Shown here piece by piece: positions 1-10,474 of a stretch of 64,000 nt of DNA. Origin of the DNA: Orobanche coerulescens (taxonomy: Eukaryota > Streptophyta > Magnoliopsida > Lamiales > Orobanchaceae); assembly GCA_033398695.1 (NCBI GenBank), contig CM065814.1, positions 81,796,358 through 81,860,357 of the forward strand, in the 5' to 3' direction. The position numbers and the translations under genes were made by a program. Position 1 is the stretch's first letter. Each line of letters begins with the position of its first letter. The notes beneath the pieces were generated by a model. The model was given only the letters and a program-made list of their open reading frames with translations. It was not told the DNA's origin and searched no databases.

Positions 1-524
1 CACAAATCAATCTCATGAAGTAAAAAATAATTCATTCATTCTTCGTTGCTAATGTCTACCGACAAAGAAATTGCTAAACATTTGTTGTAGAATCAATAAC
101 TGATGACTTTGGTGATATGAAGCACATTCGAGTAAAATTTAAACGATCTAAACTTTAAGTGTTGATTGAAATAGTATTTTGTTAGGGATACTTTACCAAT
201 GAATTGATTGTATTAGTTATTATAAGGTAATTTATGTTTATCTTTTTTTGAATGTTCATGTATAAAATCTGTGTATTTTGTGGGCAAAATTTTATAGGTG
301 CATACAATTAGTAGATATTTATAATTTTTTATAGTTTTGATTTTCAAAATGTTCGCCCCCCTCAAAAAAAATTTCTGGCTCCGTCCCTTGTAACGGTGGA
401 AATTAGGAGAGGAAAAAAACTTGAATGACATCTATCTTGCAAAAGTTTAGAAAGTCTACAATAATATTTACTTTGAGCGGGAGGGAGTATAAGATTCAAG
501 AATTTTATAAAAAGTATGTATATA
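1..524. other. COG5 intron 2, left part, no gene seen
   Basis: AT-rich sequence with no coding signal that I recognise on either strand. A short string at about 472-490 ending GGGAGGGAGTA looks like the outer end of a Stowaway-type MITE whose partner end I cannot find. By position it belongs to the intron that begins at 7384 on the minus strand, because no further COG5 exon is visible between here and 7385. Confidence 0.45.
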
Positions 525-781
525 CTACCTCCGTTCTCTTATAATTGCAACATCTGGACTTTCACGCTTGCCAATGCACAACTTTGATCCTTAATATCTT
601 TAATTCTTTATTTTTAAAAATTATAAGAAGTTGATATTTTGAAAGTATATTTCGAGATGAATCTAACAAGATCTCACATGATTATATTTTTCTATATGTA
701 TAAATCACAAAAGACGGTCAAAAGAGAGTATGTGAACAGTGTAATAGTCAACACGTTGCAATAATGAAGTAACGGAGGAAG
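525..781. mobile_element. Stowaway-like MITE in COG5 intron 2
   Basis: A 257-bp non-coding element starts CTACCTCCGTTCTCTTATAA and ends in the inverted form AACGGAGGAAG. TA dinucleotides flank both ends (523-524 and 782-783). The inner part of the inverted repeat also pairs (ATAATTGCAACA near the left end, GTTGCAATAAT near the right). The CTCCNTCCGT-type terminus and TA target duplication are typical of Stowaway (Tc1/mariner) MITEs. It encodes no protein. Confidence 0.75.
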
Positions 782-1244
782 TATTAGATTTAGAAGATTC
801 ATCCGTGTATGTTGTATCTAGGAAATGTGAAAACATCTAGCATCATGTATGCATTTAAAATAACTACTGCCACATTAAACTTTATATAAGTATTTCATAT
901 CATCTTAAATTTAAACTAAACATAGTTAAATAATTCTAAATATTTTATATAGATATATAAATATTATTGAAATTTAGAATCATTTTTATTACTACAAGGA
1001 GGTAAATTTCTTAAGGATGGTCCTAAAATACATGAAATATTACATTGTAGTGTTTTGGGACCATGATTTTTTATTCGCAGAGACATGATCAGATGCATCT
1101 ACTAGAGAATAATTTTGGGAATATGTGGAGAAGGTTGTTGAACAGAATTCCTATGGGTGTGAACTGATCTTTGGTGGTGACCTCAACGGTCATGTGGGTT
1201 TCGTTTTGTGGATAGGAAAGAAGCACGAGATGGTATATTGGATT

Positions 1245-1794
1245 CATGGTTCTAAAAAACGCTAGGCGCTAGGCGTTCATATTGCTAACGCCTAGCGCCC
1301 AGAGGATTATTCGGGAATTAATAGGGCTAGGCGGATTTATTTTTATTATTATTATAATCAGTTTTATATATAAAAATTATATATATATACAAAAAATTAA
1401 AGATAATTCAAATTTAATCATTTAAACAGATATATAATCAATTATATATTAAATTTGAAATATTGATATATCAAGGAGTCCATAATATCCATAATATCTC
1501 CGCTTAGGAATTTATAATACTATTAGAACAAAACCAAAAAAAAAAAAAAAGTATAATATCCTCGCCATCCGCCTAGTCGCCCACATAGCTAGGATAGTTA
1601 AAATATTGATATAGGTATAAAGTAGTCCATAGTATCTATAGTATCTTAGCTTGCCTTCAGGCCTCCGCTCAGCCAGCCTAGACGACCGATTAATCACCCA
1701 GCCTAGGCGCCTAGGCCATAATCGGAACGGTAGAAGACCTTTTAGGGATTAATCGCAGGATTAATCGGCCTAGGCGGGGATTTTTGGAACACTT
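1245..1794. mobile_element. hAT-like non-autonomous element inside LINE copy A
   Basis: The LINE frame stops at ...tattggatt and resumes at aaatttcgcgttg. Between lie about 550 bp starting CATGGTTCTAAAAAACGC and ending in the inverted form GATTTTTGGAACACT. Both ends are rich in CCTAGGCG/CGCTAGGCG words. The same termini bound the element at 14131-19558. The flanks (ATTGGATT and AGTAAATT) look like an eroded 8-bp target duplication, which fits the hAT superfamily. No transposase is present. Family assignment rests on termini and TSD length only. Confidence 0.65.
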
Positions 1795-2511
1795 AGTAAA
1801 TTTCGCGTTGACATATGACTTGGTTGTAATGAATACTTGGTTCCAGAAATGGGACTCTCACTTGGTGACATGTAAAAGTGGAGGTAATGCAAGTCAGGTC
1901 GACTTCTTTTTAGTAATGTACATTTCAAGTTACAAAGATTGCAAGGTGATACTAGGTGAAGTGTTGCAACTCAAATAGAGTTGTGGTGCTTGACTTTCGA
2001 GGTAAGAGGCACTTAAGAAAGAGAAGACCATAAGTTGGCCATCAAATCAAGTGGTGGAAGCTCCAAGTGAGGAACAGACATGCTTTCGTGGCTAAGACTG
2101 CCAATAATGGTATTTGGTCCGACTGCACAAAAATAGATAAAGATTCGATTTGGCATATGTTGGAGCATAACATGAAGGAAGCTGCGAAAAAAATTTCAAG
2201 AGAATCTAAATGAAATCGCTCATCGAGTAAAGACACATCTTGGTGGAACGATGAAGTTAAGCAACCAATATAGACCATATGTGAACGTTATAAGGTATTC
2301 GGGAAATGCAGGAGCAGTGAGAACTATGAGAAGTATAAGGAGACTAGAAGAGAATCGAAAAAAGCAGTGTGAGATGCTAGATTGGATATGAAGGAAGGGG
2401 AAAAATAAATCTATAACCTTGCTCATATGAGAGATGAGAAGACGCGAAATATTAGGAGAGTTAAATGAGTGAAGGATATTGACCAAAAGGTTCAGGAACC
2501 CGTATGACCTA

Positions 2512-2727
2512 CTCGAGGTGAGTAGGCCGTACAGATCCATATTTGAATATTTGGGCATACAGATCACTATTTTTGCAGACTTGAGCGTAGTTGCCCTTAG
2601 CTCGAGATGAGTAGGGCATACATATCCATATTTGAAGATATGGGCATACAAATCACTATTTTTGTAGACTTTGTCGTAGTTGCCCTCAGCTCGAGATTAG
2701 TAGGCTATACAGATTACTATATGAGTA
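2512..2727. repeat. 89-bp tandem repeat (about 2.4 copies) inside LINE copy A
   Basis: Units beginning CTCGAG(G/A)TGAGTAGG start at 2512, 2601 and 2690, a constant period of 89 bp; the third unit is partial. Each unit contains two near-repeats of GGGCATACAGATCACTATT. The block interrupts the LINE linker (about ...aaaaggttcagg / ggttcgagataaagag), which is continuous in the other two copies, so it is an insertion followed by or including amplification. No coding potential is seen. Confidence 0.8.
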
Positions 2728-4442
2728 ACGGTTCGAGATAAAGAGTTAAAGAATGTATGGAGGTCTCGAACTAGTGTAAGATCGGGAACAGGGCTATTGA
2801 GATACTTTGATACCTTATTCAATAGCCATCGGATTTATGTAAGGTTAATCGAGAATTTATGCAGGAAATTCAAAAGGTGAAGCGAAAATCACAATGACGA
2901 AGATGGGGTGGAAGAAAGAAGAAGGACCGGATGGTATATCTATTGAAGTTCGGAGGTGTTTGTGGGAGAGAGGGATCGAATCGGTAATTATGCAAATGCT
3001 TTCAACAAGATTTGGAGAAGCAAAGTACTCTCATCCCTATATATCAGAACAAAGGTGATATTTCAAGATTGTTCCAATTATCGCGGAATTAAACTAGTGA
3101 ATCAAACCATGAAATTACGGGAGCGGGTGATTAATCAAATGCTTAGAAAATGAGAAGATGTTGGAAAACCAATTTGGCTTTACATTTGGGAGATCGACCG
3201 AAGTCATTTATCATATAAGACATGATGGAACACTATCGAGATAAAAAGAAAGATCTACATATAGTTTTTTTATATATTTAGTGGAGGCATATGATAAAAA
3301 ACCGAGGCAAGTACTTTGATGGGTCTTAGCAAAGAAGACCGTATCTCGAAAATATATTAACCTCGTAAAGGACATGTATGAGGGAGTTAGTACAAATGAT
3401 TGGAATGCATTAATGGATCTGTCTTAGTCCTTGTCTCTTTGGCATAGTCATGGACCAACTGATAAGATCAATTAAATAGGCGTATGATGTTTGCAAATGA
3501 TATTGTGTTGACTAATGAGATGAAGGTTGGAATTCAAAGGAAGTTGGAACTTTGGAGTTCTACTTTGGAAGCTCGAGACTTTCAGCTGAGCAGAAGTAAG
3601 ACTGAATATTTGGAGTGTAGTTTTAGCGAATGGAGGTAGAGAAGCGGGGATGTTCAAGGATCCAATTTTTTTGTTATCTTGAATATATTCTCAAAAAAAA
3701 GCTAGATAGTGACGGGGTTCACAAAATTAAAGCGGGTTGGTTGAAGTGGAAGAGTGCTACAGGGTTTCTATGTTTCTATGTGATCTCAGTATATGCCTCA
3801 TATAATAAAGAGTGAATCTGACGGCACGACAATTAGGTCTACACTGTTATATGGCACTGAATGTTGGGCCGTAAAACAATGTCATGATCACAAGATGAAT
3901 TTGGTGGAAATACGTACATTACATTAAATGTGTGGCCATACAGAAAAGAATCGACTTAGAAATGAGGTGATTAGAAAAGAAGATAAGAGTTGTGTCTATA
4001 GAAGATAAGATGATAGAGATTGGTTAAGATGGTTTGACTTTCTAAAAGATAAGATGATAAGTCTATAAAATTATGAAAGGTAGAGGAAGACCCAAGGATA
4101 CACAGATAAATGTGATTGAAAACTATATGAGGTCTCTTGACGGAGAGGAGAATATGGAGGAAAAATATACGAGTGGATGATAGAGTTTGATCTTATTTAT
4201 TTTTAATATTTTTATTCATATTCTTATTTTATTTTTTGGGTTATTTTTCATATTTTTTAACTTGTTCACTTATCTTCTAGTGCCATTCTCTATTTGAATG
4301 ATATTTCCTCTAGAATCAATTTGATTTTTCTTTACACTATATTTTCTAAATTAACTGATTTTCTTGGTGTGACAGTCTCAAAGGATGATTCATGTTAGCC
4401 GACCCCAAATTATTTTGGAGTTAAGGCTCAGATATTGCTGTA

Positions 4443-5043
4443 TAAGGAGGTTATTCTTGTATACAGGTACTAGGTATAAATATATGAGTAAGTGTCCTAG
4501 TAAGACCTAACAAATTGGTGACTCTTAACGTGAAATCGGTCCTGTAAAACTAAATTTTAAAATAAAAAAAAAAGATAAAAAACTAAAAATAACTAAAACA
4601 ACTAAAAAATGAACATTTATAAAACTCAAAATGAATTCTAAAAACTGAAAAAAAAAAAAGATGAAAATTATAAAAACTAAAGAAGCCCTACGAAAACTGG
4701 CAAAAAACACTAAAAAACTGAAAAACCCAAAGAAAATTAAAACTAAAAAACTGAAAAAACTCAACTAAAAACAGTGTTTGGAAAGGCGCTCCTGAAAATG
4801 CTTCCGGGCGAGAAGTTTTTACTAAAATCTGAGGCTTACGCGTCACCCAGCTGAGGTGCAAGAGAATAATTTATGCACACAACGTCATTTGGCTCTTTTT
4901 TTAATTGAAGCATGGAATATAATAATGCAGTGTCTATTCTTATTTATGATTGGTCCCGAGTTGGGTATGAATTTTCTTACTATAATAAGAAGGTTACACT
5001 TTTATAAAGTATTCTTGTATAGAGGTTTACTGTACATAAATAT
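4443..5043. repeat. Dispersed A-rich repeat, first copy
   Basis: The stretch with tcttgtataca, ataaatatatgagtaagtgt, gacctaacaaattggt, cttaacgtga and a long run of aaaactaaaa words recurs in the same order at about 5000-5890, where a hAT element splits it. It contains no credible gene; the A/T-rich open frames here are low-complexity artefacts. I do not recognise the family. Confidence 0.5.
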
Positions 5044-5646
5044 CATTGTTTTTAAACTCGCGCGAAATCGCGCGCTACGGGGCCGAAGCGCTACGTAGCG
5101 CAGTTTTTTTAACTCAATGCTCGGGTTGCGCACGCTATATTACCGCGGTGCAGATAATAGCGTAAATAGCATATGCTATTACGCGAAATAATATATAGCT
5201 TACGATATATGTTCAAAAATAAAAAACTGCTGGAATTCTTGGAGGGCAACATGGTAAAACCCCAACTTCAGAACCCCAAAATAAAACCCTCGCAACACTT
5301 CAGAACTCCTCGCGATACTTCAGAACTCCTCGCGACACTTCAACTTTCAGAACTCCAGAAAAAAAAAAAACTGAGATAATCGACTCTTCAAAACCCTACC
5401 TTTCAGATCGCGATACTTCAGAACATCCATCGCGACTGCATCGCGATCCTCAGCTGCTCAAGAGTTGATGGATTCGTCATTTCAGGAGTTTGATTTTTTG
5501 CTAATATTAATATTATATATATATATATATTATTTTAAATAATTAATTGATATGTTCGAATAGCTTACGCTATGCGCTACGCTATTTCCGCTACGTTATG
5601 GTGGAATAAAACGCTACGCACATGAAGAGCGCTATTGAAAACACTG
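5044..5646. mobile_element. hAT-type MITE with perfect 8-bp target duplication
   Basis: A 603-bp element starts CATTGTTTTTAAACTCGCGC and ends AGCGCTATTGAAAACACTG. The ends are imperfect inverted repeats of the CA(G/T)TGTTTT type. It is flanked by identical 8-bp copies ATAAATAT (5036-5043 and 5647-5654), the size made by hAT transposases. It carries GC-rich words such as CGCTACGTAGCG and has no transposase. It splits the second copy of the A-rich dispersed repeat found at 4443-5043. Confidence 0.85.
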
Positions 5647-5890
5647 ATAAATATATAAGTCTCTTGTGGCACCTAATAGATTGGTCTTAACGTGAGACAT
5701 GTCCACTAAAACTACATGAAAAAGAAAAATAGAAAACTTAAAAAAACTAAAATAACTAAAATACTTAAAAATGAACCTCAAAACTAAAAAAAAAGGATGG
5801 TAAACTAAAAACACTAAATAAACTCTAAAAAACTAGCAAAGAATTAAAAAAAAAAAAAAAAGCTAAAAACTAAAAACCTTTAAAGTTTTA
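5647..5890. repeat. Dispersed A-rich repeat, second copy (right part)
   Basis: The sequence resumes after the hAT insertion with ataaatatataagtc, then cacctaatagattggtcttaacgtgaga and a run of aaaactaaaa words. This parallels 4460-4760. It is non-coding. Confidence 0.5.
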
Positions 5891-5916
5891 CACTGAATGC
5901 CCCTTCATATGTATAC

Positions 5917-5947
<31 letters not shown>

Positions 5948-5950
5948 ATA

Positions 5951-6206
5951 GGGATTGACTATGGTGGAAACATCCTTAATGGTGAAATCTAGAAACCAAT
6001 TGCATTATTAAGTAATTTCATTGCATATTTGTTATTATTTGTTGCATCAAGCTGGTCGCTAGTATATGCAACAAATAATGCAATAAAAAAAATACATAAA
6101 TGCATATAATTCTACTCATCTACAGCCGTTAGATCACTAATATCAATGGCCTACAAAAGTTTTCAGATTTCACAAGGTAATTAGTTTTCATATGATCTAT
6201 TTCCTA
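5951..6206. mobile_element. MITE flanked by (TA)n, decayed ends
   Basis: The left end reads GGGATTGACTATGGTGGAAAC with GTGAAATCTAGAAAC inside. The right end, inverted, reads GGAAATAGATCATATGAAAAC with GTGAAATCTGAAAAC inside. Both ends abut TA repeats. This fits a small non-autonomous DNA element that inserted into a TA microsatellite; superfamily not resolved. Confidence 0.5.
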
Positions 6207-6218
6207 TATATATATATA

Positions 6219-6669
6219 GGGGCGCGTTCTATGCAGTACCAATATTAGATGCAGTACTTTACAGTACTAATTTATGCATGAGTTTTGTACTAATTATGCA
6301 TGAAATATATGCATTTCGTGCATCAAAATTTCAATGCATTAAAATATGCAATATATTTGAAGCATATAATCTAATATTTTAATGCATCGATATTTTGATG
6401 CATATTCATGAGTTTTGTACTAATTATGCATGAAATATATGCATTTCGTATATCAAAATTTCAATGCATTAAAATATGCAATATATTTGATGCTTATAAT
6501 CTAATATTTTAATGCATCGATATTGTGATGCATATATTGTATATTTTAATGCATTGAAATTTTGATGCACGAAATGCATATATTTCATGCATAATTAGTT
6601 CAAAACTCATGCATAAATTAGTATTGTAAAGTACTGCATCTAATATTGGTACTGCATAGAACGCGACAC
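6219..6669. mobile_element. Foldback-type MITE with long inverted repeats in (TA)n
   Basis: The 451-bp element starts GGGGCGCGTTCTATGCAGTA and ends in the inverted form TACTGCATAGAACGCGACAC. The inverted arms run about 140 bp (for example TTTATGCATGAGTTTTGTAC near the left, its complement near the right). A segment of about 130 bp (from tcatgagttttgtactaatt) occurs twice in direct orientation in the left and middle parts. The element sits between TA repeats. It is non-coding and able to form a long hairpin. Confidence 0.75.
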
Positions 6670-7384
6670 TATATATATATATAAAGCCACTTTACCATAT
6701 ATCCAATTTATTTATTAACTCATCCGATATTAGAGTGAATAAATAAGGTATTAAAGCCGACCCTTGGTGCAGATAGATCGTGGTACGAAAATCATTAGTG
6801 GGAGGAGATACAAGTGATTTTCCTATCACAATCGGTATGCACCAATTACCAAGGGCCGGCTTTAAGCTCTTACTCTAGTCATACACGAACTGACTAAGTG
6901 ACTAGACACGTCCAGGTGCGAAGTTGACATACCTTAGCCTGCCTACTATGATGAGACACCATATTAAAGAGGAAATCATATATATAGTTGAGTAAGAAGA
7001 GCATCTAATCTAATGATATTCTTTTCTAAAAGAAAACAAAGTAATAGTGTACAAAACAGTTGCTTCTTCAATTTTCCAAACAATTGCAAACAACTCAGAA
7101 TAATTTGTTGTTTCAACGCCTATTGTCAACAGATCATACGATAAAAGTGTAAAGTGAGTCTACTGATTATGGGGCATTAGTTAGTAAATGAAAATATCAA
7201 GACCCACTATCAGAAATATGTAAAAGTCAAGAGGGAAACCAAACTAACTCAACATAAGAGATCTAGATGCAAGCTGGGTACAAGAAACTACCTTATCTAA
7301 TTAATGGTTGGAAAATCAGCATTGTCGGTTAGAGATTTTGTAAAGATAAAAGAACTATACATATAAGGCTAAATTAAAGTTGAC
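6670..7384 (-). other. COG5 intron 2, segment next to exon 2
   Basis: No exon is seen here. An inverted repeat (TTAAAGCCGACCCTTGGTGCA at about 6753, and the pairing arm TGCACCAATTACCAAGGGCC with CGGCTTTAA at about 6829-6862) marks a small decayed stem-loop element. The 5' splice site of this intron reads CAG|GTCAAC on the minus strand at 7385/7384. Confidence 0.6.
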
Positions 7385-7858
7385 CTGGTATTCAACTCTT
7401 TGTGCAAGTAGAATTAGAACTTTGTTGATTTCACGCAAGACAAGAAGAGTCAAACGCCCATCCTGCTGTACGGCTTCAACTTCTTCCTGAATTCGAGATG
7501 TAATTCTTGAGATATGCTCTTTGGAGGGAATACCTCCACGATTTGACATTGAGAAGACGGAGTTCACAACATCTGACAGTCTAGTTAAACAAAGGGCTAA
7601 AAATGCGGTCTGGAAAACCTCAACGGAAGCTACCATTTGCTCCTTTCCTTCTGAACTGAGAGCTGGTGGAACTCCTTTGACATCAGTATCACGTGAAATT
7701 CTTTCTAGGAGGTTATCAATCATTGTGACGAGTTTTGGATAACCAACAGTAAATGTCTCCTTGACAAAATTAGATGCTGTGAAAATGGACTTCAGTTGGC
7801 TTGCAAAGGATTTTATTAAAGCATCCCAAACACGATCGGTTAACATTGGATCACCTTC
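7385..7858 (-). CDS. COG5: Conserved oligomeric Golgi complex subunit 5, exon 2
   Basis: This exon supplies 158 codons that continue exon 1 in phase 0: ...DEVMQ joins EGDPMLTDRVWDAL. The 3' splice site on the minus strand is TTTCTCAG|GAAGGTGATCC and the 5' splice site is TACCAG|GTCAAC. The product carries the conserved run ISRDTDVKGV, then FQTAFLALCLTRLSDVVNSV and RLTLLVLREINKVL, all recognisable as the middle of plant COG5. COG5 is a peripheral Golgi protein of the COG tethering complex (lobe B in other eukaryotes) needed for retrograde vesicle tethering and Golgi glycosylation. The frame is intact with no stops. The rest of the protein, about 300 residues, should lie beyond the left edge of the window. 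The downstream reading EYQVNFN is intron read-through. Confidence 0.9.
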
Positions 7859-8639
7859 CTGAGAAATTTCAGGAAAATGTAAGTAGCATAAAAAGTGAGC
7901 AGTAGGTTAGTAGCAGTACACGATCTCAGTGATTTCAAAAGAAAATGAAGACTGGCAATTACAATGCAACAGATGAGAGAAGCCAGGTTCACAGTGTAGT
8001 TAGTGCTATTGTGTTCGTGTGTATGTACAGACACATATTCTTCTGCCTTTCTTCTAGCGCAGTCTAGGGAAGTCATAGGTTTTGAACACCTTATAAAGAG
8101 ACACTACAAGGGGCTATAAAAGGTCTTTCTTCTATTCTTGTCCAGATATCGGCATACCATGCTATGTCGGCTGATCAGTAGTCAGTACATTCTTGCATCA
8201 TACATCATCAGTAGTTCCCTTAGCTGCCATCCATAGCTGCATTATTGAACTAGACTAGTGTCCTTACACAATTTTCAGGTCATTCAACAAAAATGCTTAT
8301 GCTAAGAGATTACTTTCAAAGTCGGTCTTTGAAATGTCCTCTTATCAGCGAATCATAGAAAAGGTATTGGAAACATGACTGACCGGAAGTGCGTCAAAAT
8401 TGAGATTCAAAGTAGTAAAAAAAGGCTCTTCGGGGGTCAGATTTTCTTTTTGTTCTCATTGTAGACGTGTAGAGATAGGCACCTTGTCCATCCAGATCCC
8501 ACTATTCAAGACAGATTCGTGAAAGGTCAATCTACGCCATGGAAGTTTCATTGCTGGACAATTATATAAGTATATGAGAAGGTTCAGATGGGGACCAACC
8601 TACACCAGGAACACTCATGTCGACCGTCAATAGGATGAA

Positions 8640-9620
8640 CTAATTTTGGGGCAATCTTTTTGGAAGCATATTTCAAAAATTGATTTTTTTTAATTGAAAC
8701 GCCAAATCATTAACTGGTGCTGGTGTTATTTTGCAAAAGCATAATGATAGTTCTAGAGCAACATAGTGCTACTATTGTACATATTTAATGCTACTTTTGT
8801 GACATATTTTTCGAAAGAATGTTTTAGGAAATTGATTCTTAGAATTGAAACGTCAACCTCAGTTGCTATTTTGCAGAAACGTAATGCTTATTTTTGCAGA
8901 AACATAGTGCTAATATAGTACATTAATATGCTATGTTTGCCCAGATTTTTTAAGCTACTAAAAGATTTTATTCCTTTGCGTTTTTTAGATATGCAATATA
9001 TACATTAAATTGTAGATCAGGGAATATCATTAATTTAACATATTTTTCATTTAAAACAGAAAATAAACTCGTAAGGCCCCGTTTAGTATTGCTTAACTTT
9101 ACAAATAACCAGCTTTTTGAACTTTTGAATTTGATAGTTTTTTTCGGTAGATGAAAAAAACAGCTTTTTTAGAATTTACAAGTCACTGGCAGCAGATTTT
9201 GGAAGCAGGGTTGCTTTTAGAAGCTGCTGTCATAAAAAGCAGTAGAAATTAATATTTTACATCTTTACAAAATAATATTTATCAAACACAAATCTATTTA
9301 AATTCACAGCTGATTATTTTTACATCACAGTTGCAACAGTTTTTTTTTTCAAGTCATAGCAATACCAAAGTAGGCTTAAGTTATGGTCTACTAAACATTT
9401 GAGGGAGAAGAGGGTTTGGGGGAAGAGCTGCCACTTAGGTGGTGGGTTAAGAGCGGTTGACATGAGAAGGTGGGTTTCGGGGCGTCTGAAAAAGGTACTA
9501 TTTTGAAGCATCATAATGCTATTGCAGAAAAGTAGTGCTAATATTGTACATAATTGCGCTACTTTTTTCCAGGCTATTGAAGCGAATAATGGACATTTAT
9601 CCTAATATTCTTATTGGTCT
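8640..9620. repeat. Repeated short words and a possible MITE in COG5 intron 1
   Basis: Variants of 'gcagaaacatagtgctaatat.gtacat' occur near 8740-8800, 8870-8930 and 9515-9550. Between the last two, from about 9075, begins GGCCCCGTTTAGTATTGCTT, a terminus common in plant MITEs, but I cannot find its matching inverted end. The rest of 7859-10218 shows no gene or clear element. Confidence 0.35.
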
Positions 9621-10474
9621 TTGAATGAGTTTTTAACTCCTACTGCAGGCCTAGTTCCTACTTCCTACTGGAACTTGACCCTATGTATATACACAGACAT
9701 ATATACACGATAACAGTTGAGGCTTAGCTCAATCCATGCTTACTCGAGGTTGAGAAAATGAAAGAATAATCCAATGTAAAAAGGTAGTTTAGTTTCGTGA
9801 AAGAATTTACTTTAAATATTAACTAATAAGCATAAAGTATCAAAACCCAGACTAATGGAGCACCCAAACCTCACTGGACATCTCAACCAAATTGCAGAAA
9901 AAAAAGACCATCTTTATATATTTATAGAGAAACCAAGGCCAAATTTGAGCAGCCTCAGCCCCAATGGGACTGTTTCTGAGAAAAAATAGTACCGAGTAAT
10001 TTCATGTCTACATACTGAACAAGAACGTCCAAGGAGCCAATATGAGCCAACACTTGTATTAGATTACCACTGATCAATGCTCCCACAACACACAAAAAAA
10101 AAAAAATGAGAGAGAGCACAGATATCCAAGAGAAGAAATTTTATTGTATATTCTGGAAAATTTTAACTTAAAAATCTCAACTCTGCTACCATTAAGGATG
10201 TGAAAGAACAGCTAGAGGCATAGTTGTTGAAGGCCTCAGGTGCAAGGCGCGCAGGTAAAAAAAAAAAAAAAAGGCAAGTCACCTTTTAAGTGCAAAGACG
10301 GGCGACCTCACGCCTCGGTGCGCCTCAGCCACACCTTTGAATTATGTCTCTCTCTCTTTTCTTTTCTTTTGTTTTTGTTGATACATAATACTTCTAAATT
10401 TGTTTTTATTGTTCTGACGCTTTATCTTTATGAATAAAATAGTTATATTTTCTTGTCATTATGTGTATTTATAA

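Larger units (their letters stand above)
1090..4442 (+). pseudogene. RTE-clade LINE copy A, 5'-truncated and decayed
   Basis: The sequence aligns along its length with the better LINE copies at 10475-13989 and 14579-19436. It starts in the endonuclease region (atgcatc...ttttgggaa...attcctatgggtg) at about 1090 and ends in the same 3' UTR block (gattcatgttagccgacccc at about 4387, then gatattgctgt). The frames for endonuclease, linker and reverse transcriptase are broken by many stops and indels; only fragments survive, for example near 2956-3153 and 3472-3815. Two later insertions interrupt it: a hAT-like element at 1245-1794 and an 89-bp tandem repeat at 2512-2727. It lies antisense to COG5. 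It is the oldest of the three LINE copies, judged by its decay. Confidence 0.85.

Noticed and set aside
4525..4764. Membrane protein rich in Phe (minus strand, also 5632-5814)
   Set aside because: Low-complexity A-rich DNA on the plus strand gives Phe/Leu/Ser runs on the other strand; it is a dispersed repeat.
1..7384. Remaining COG5 exons in the left part of the window
   Set aside because: I looked on the minus strand for the conserved downstream region of COG5 and saw nothing; only TE remnants and AT-rich intron sequence are present. The exons are taken to lie outside the window.
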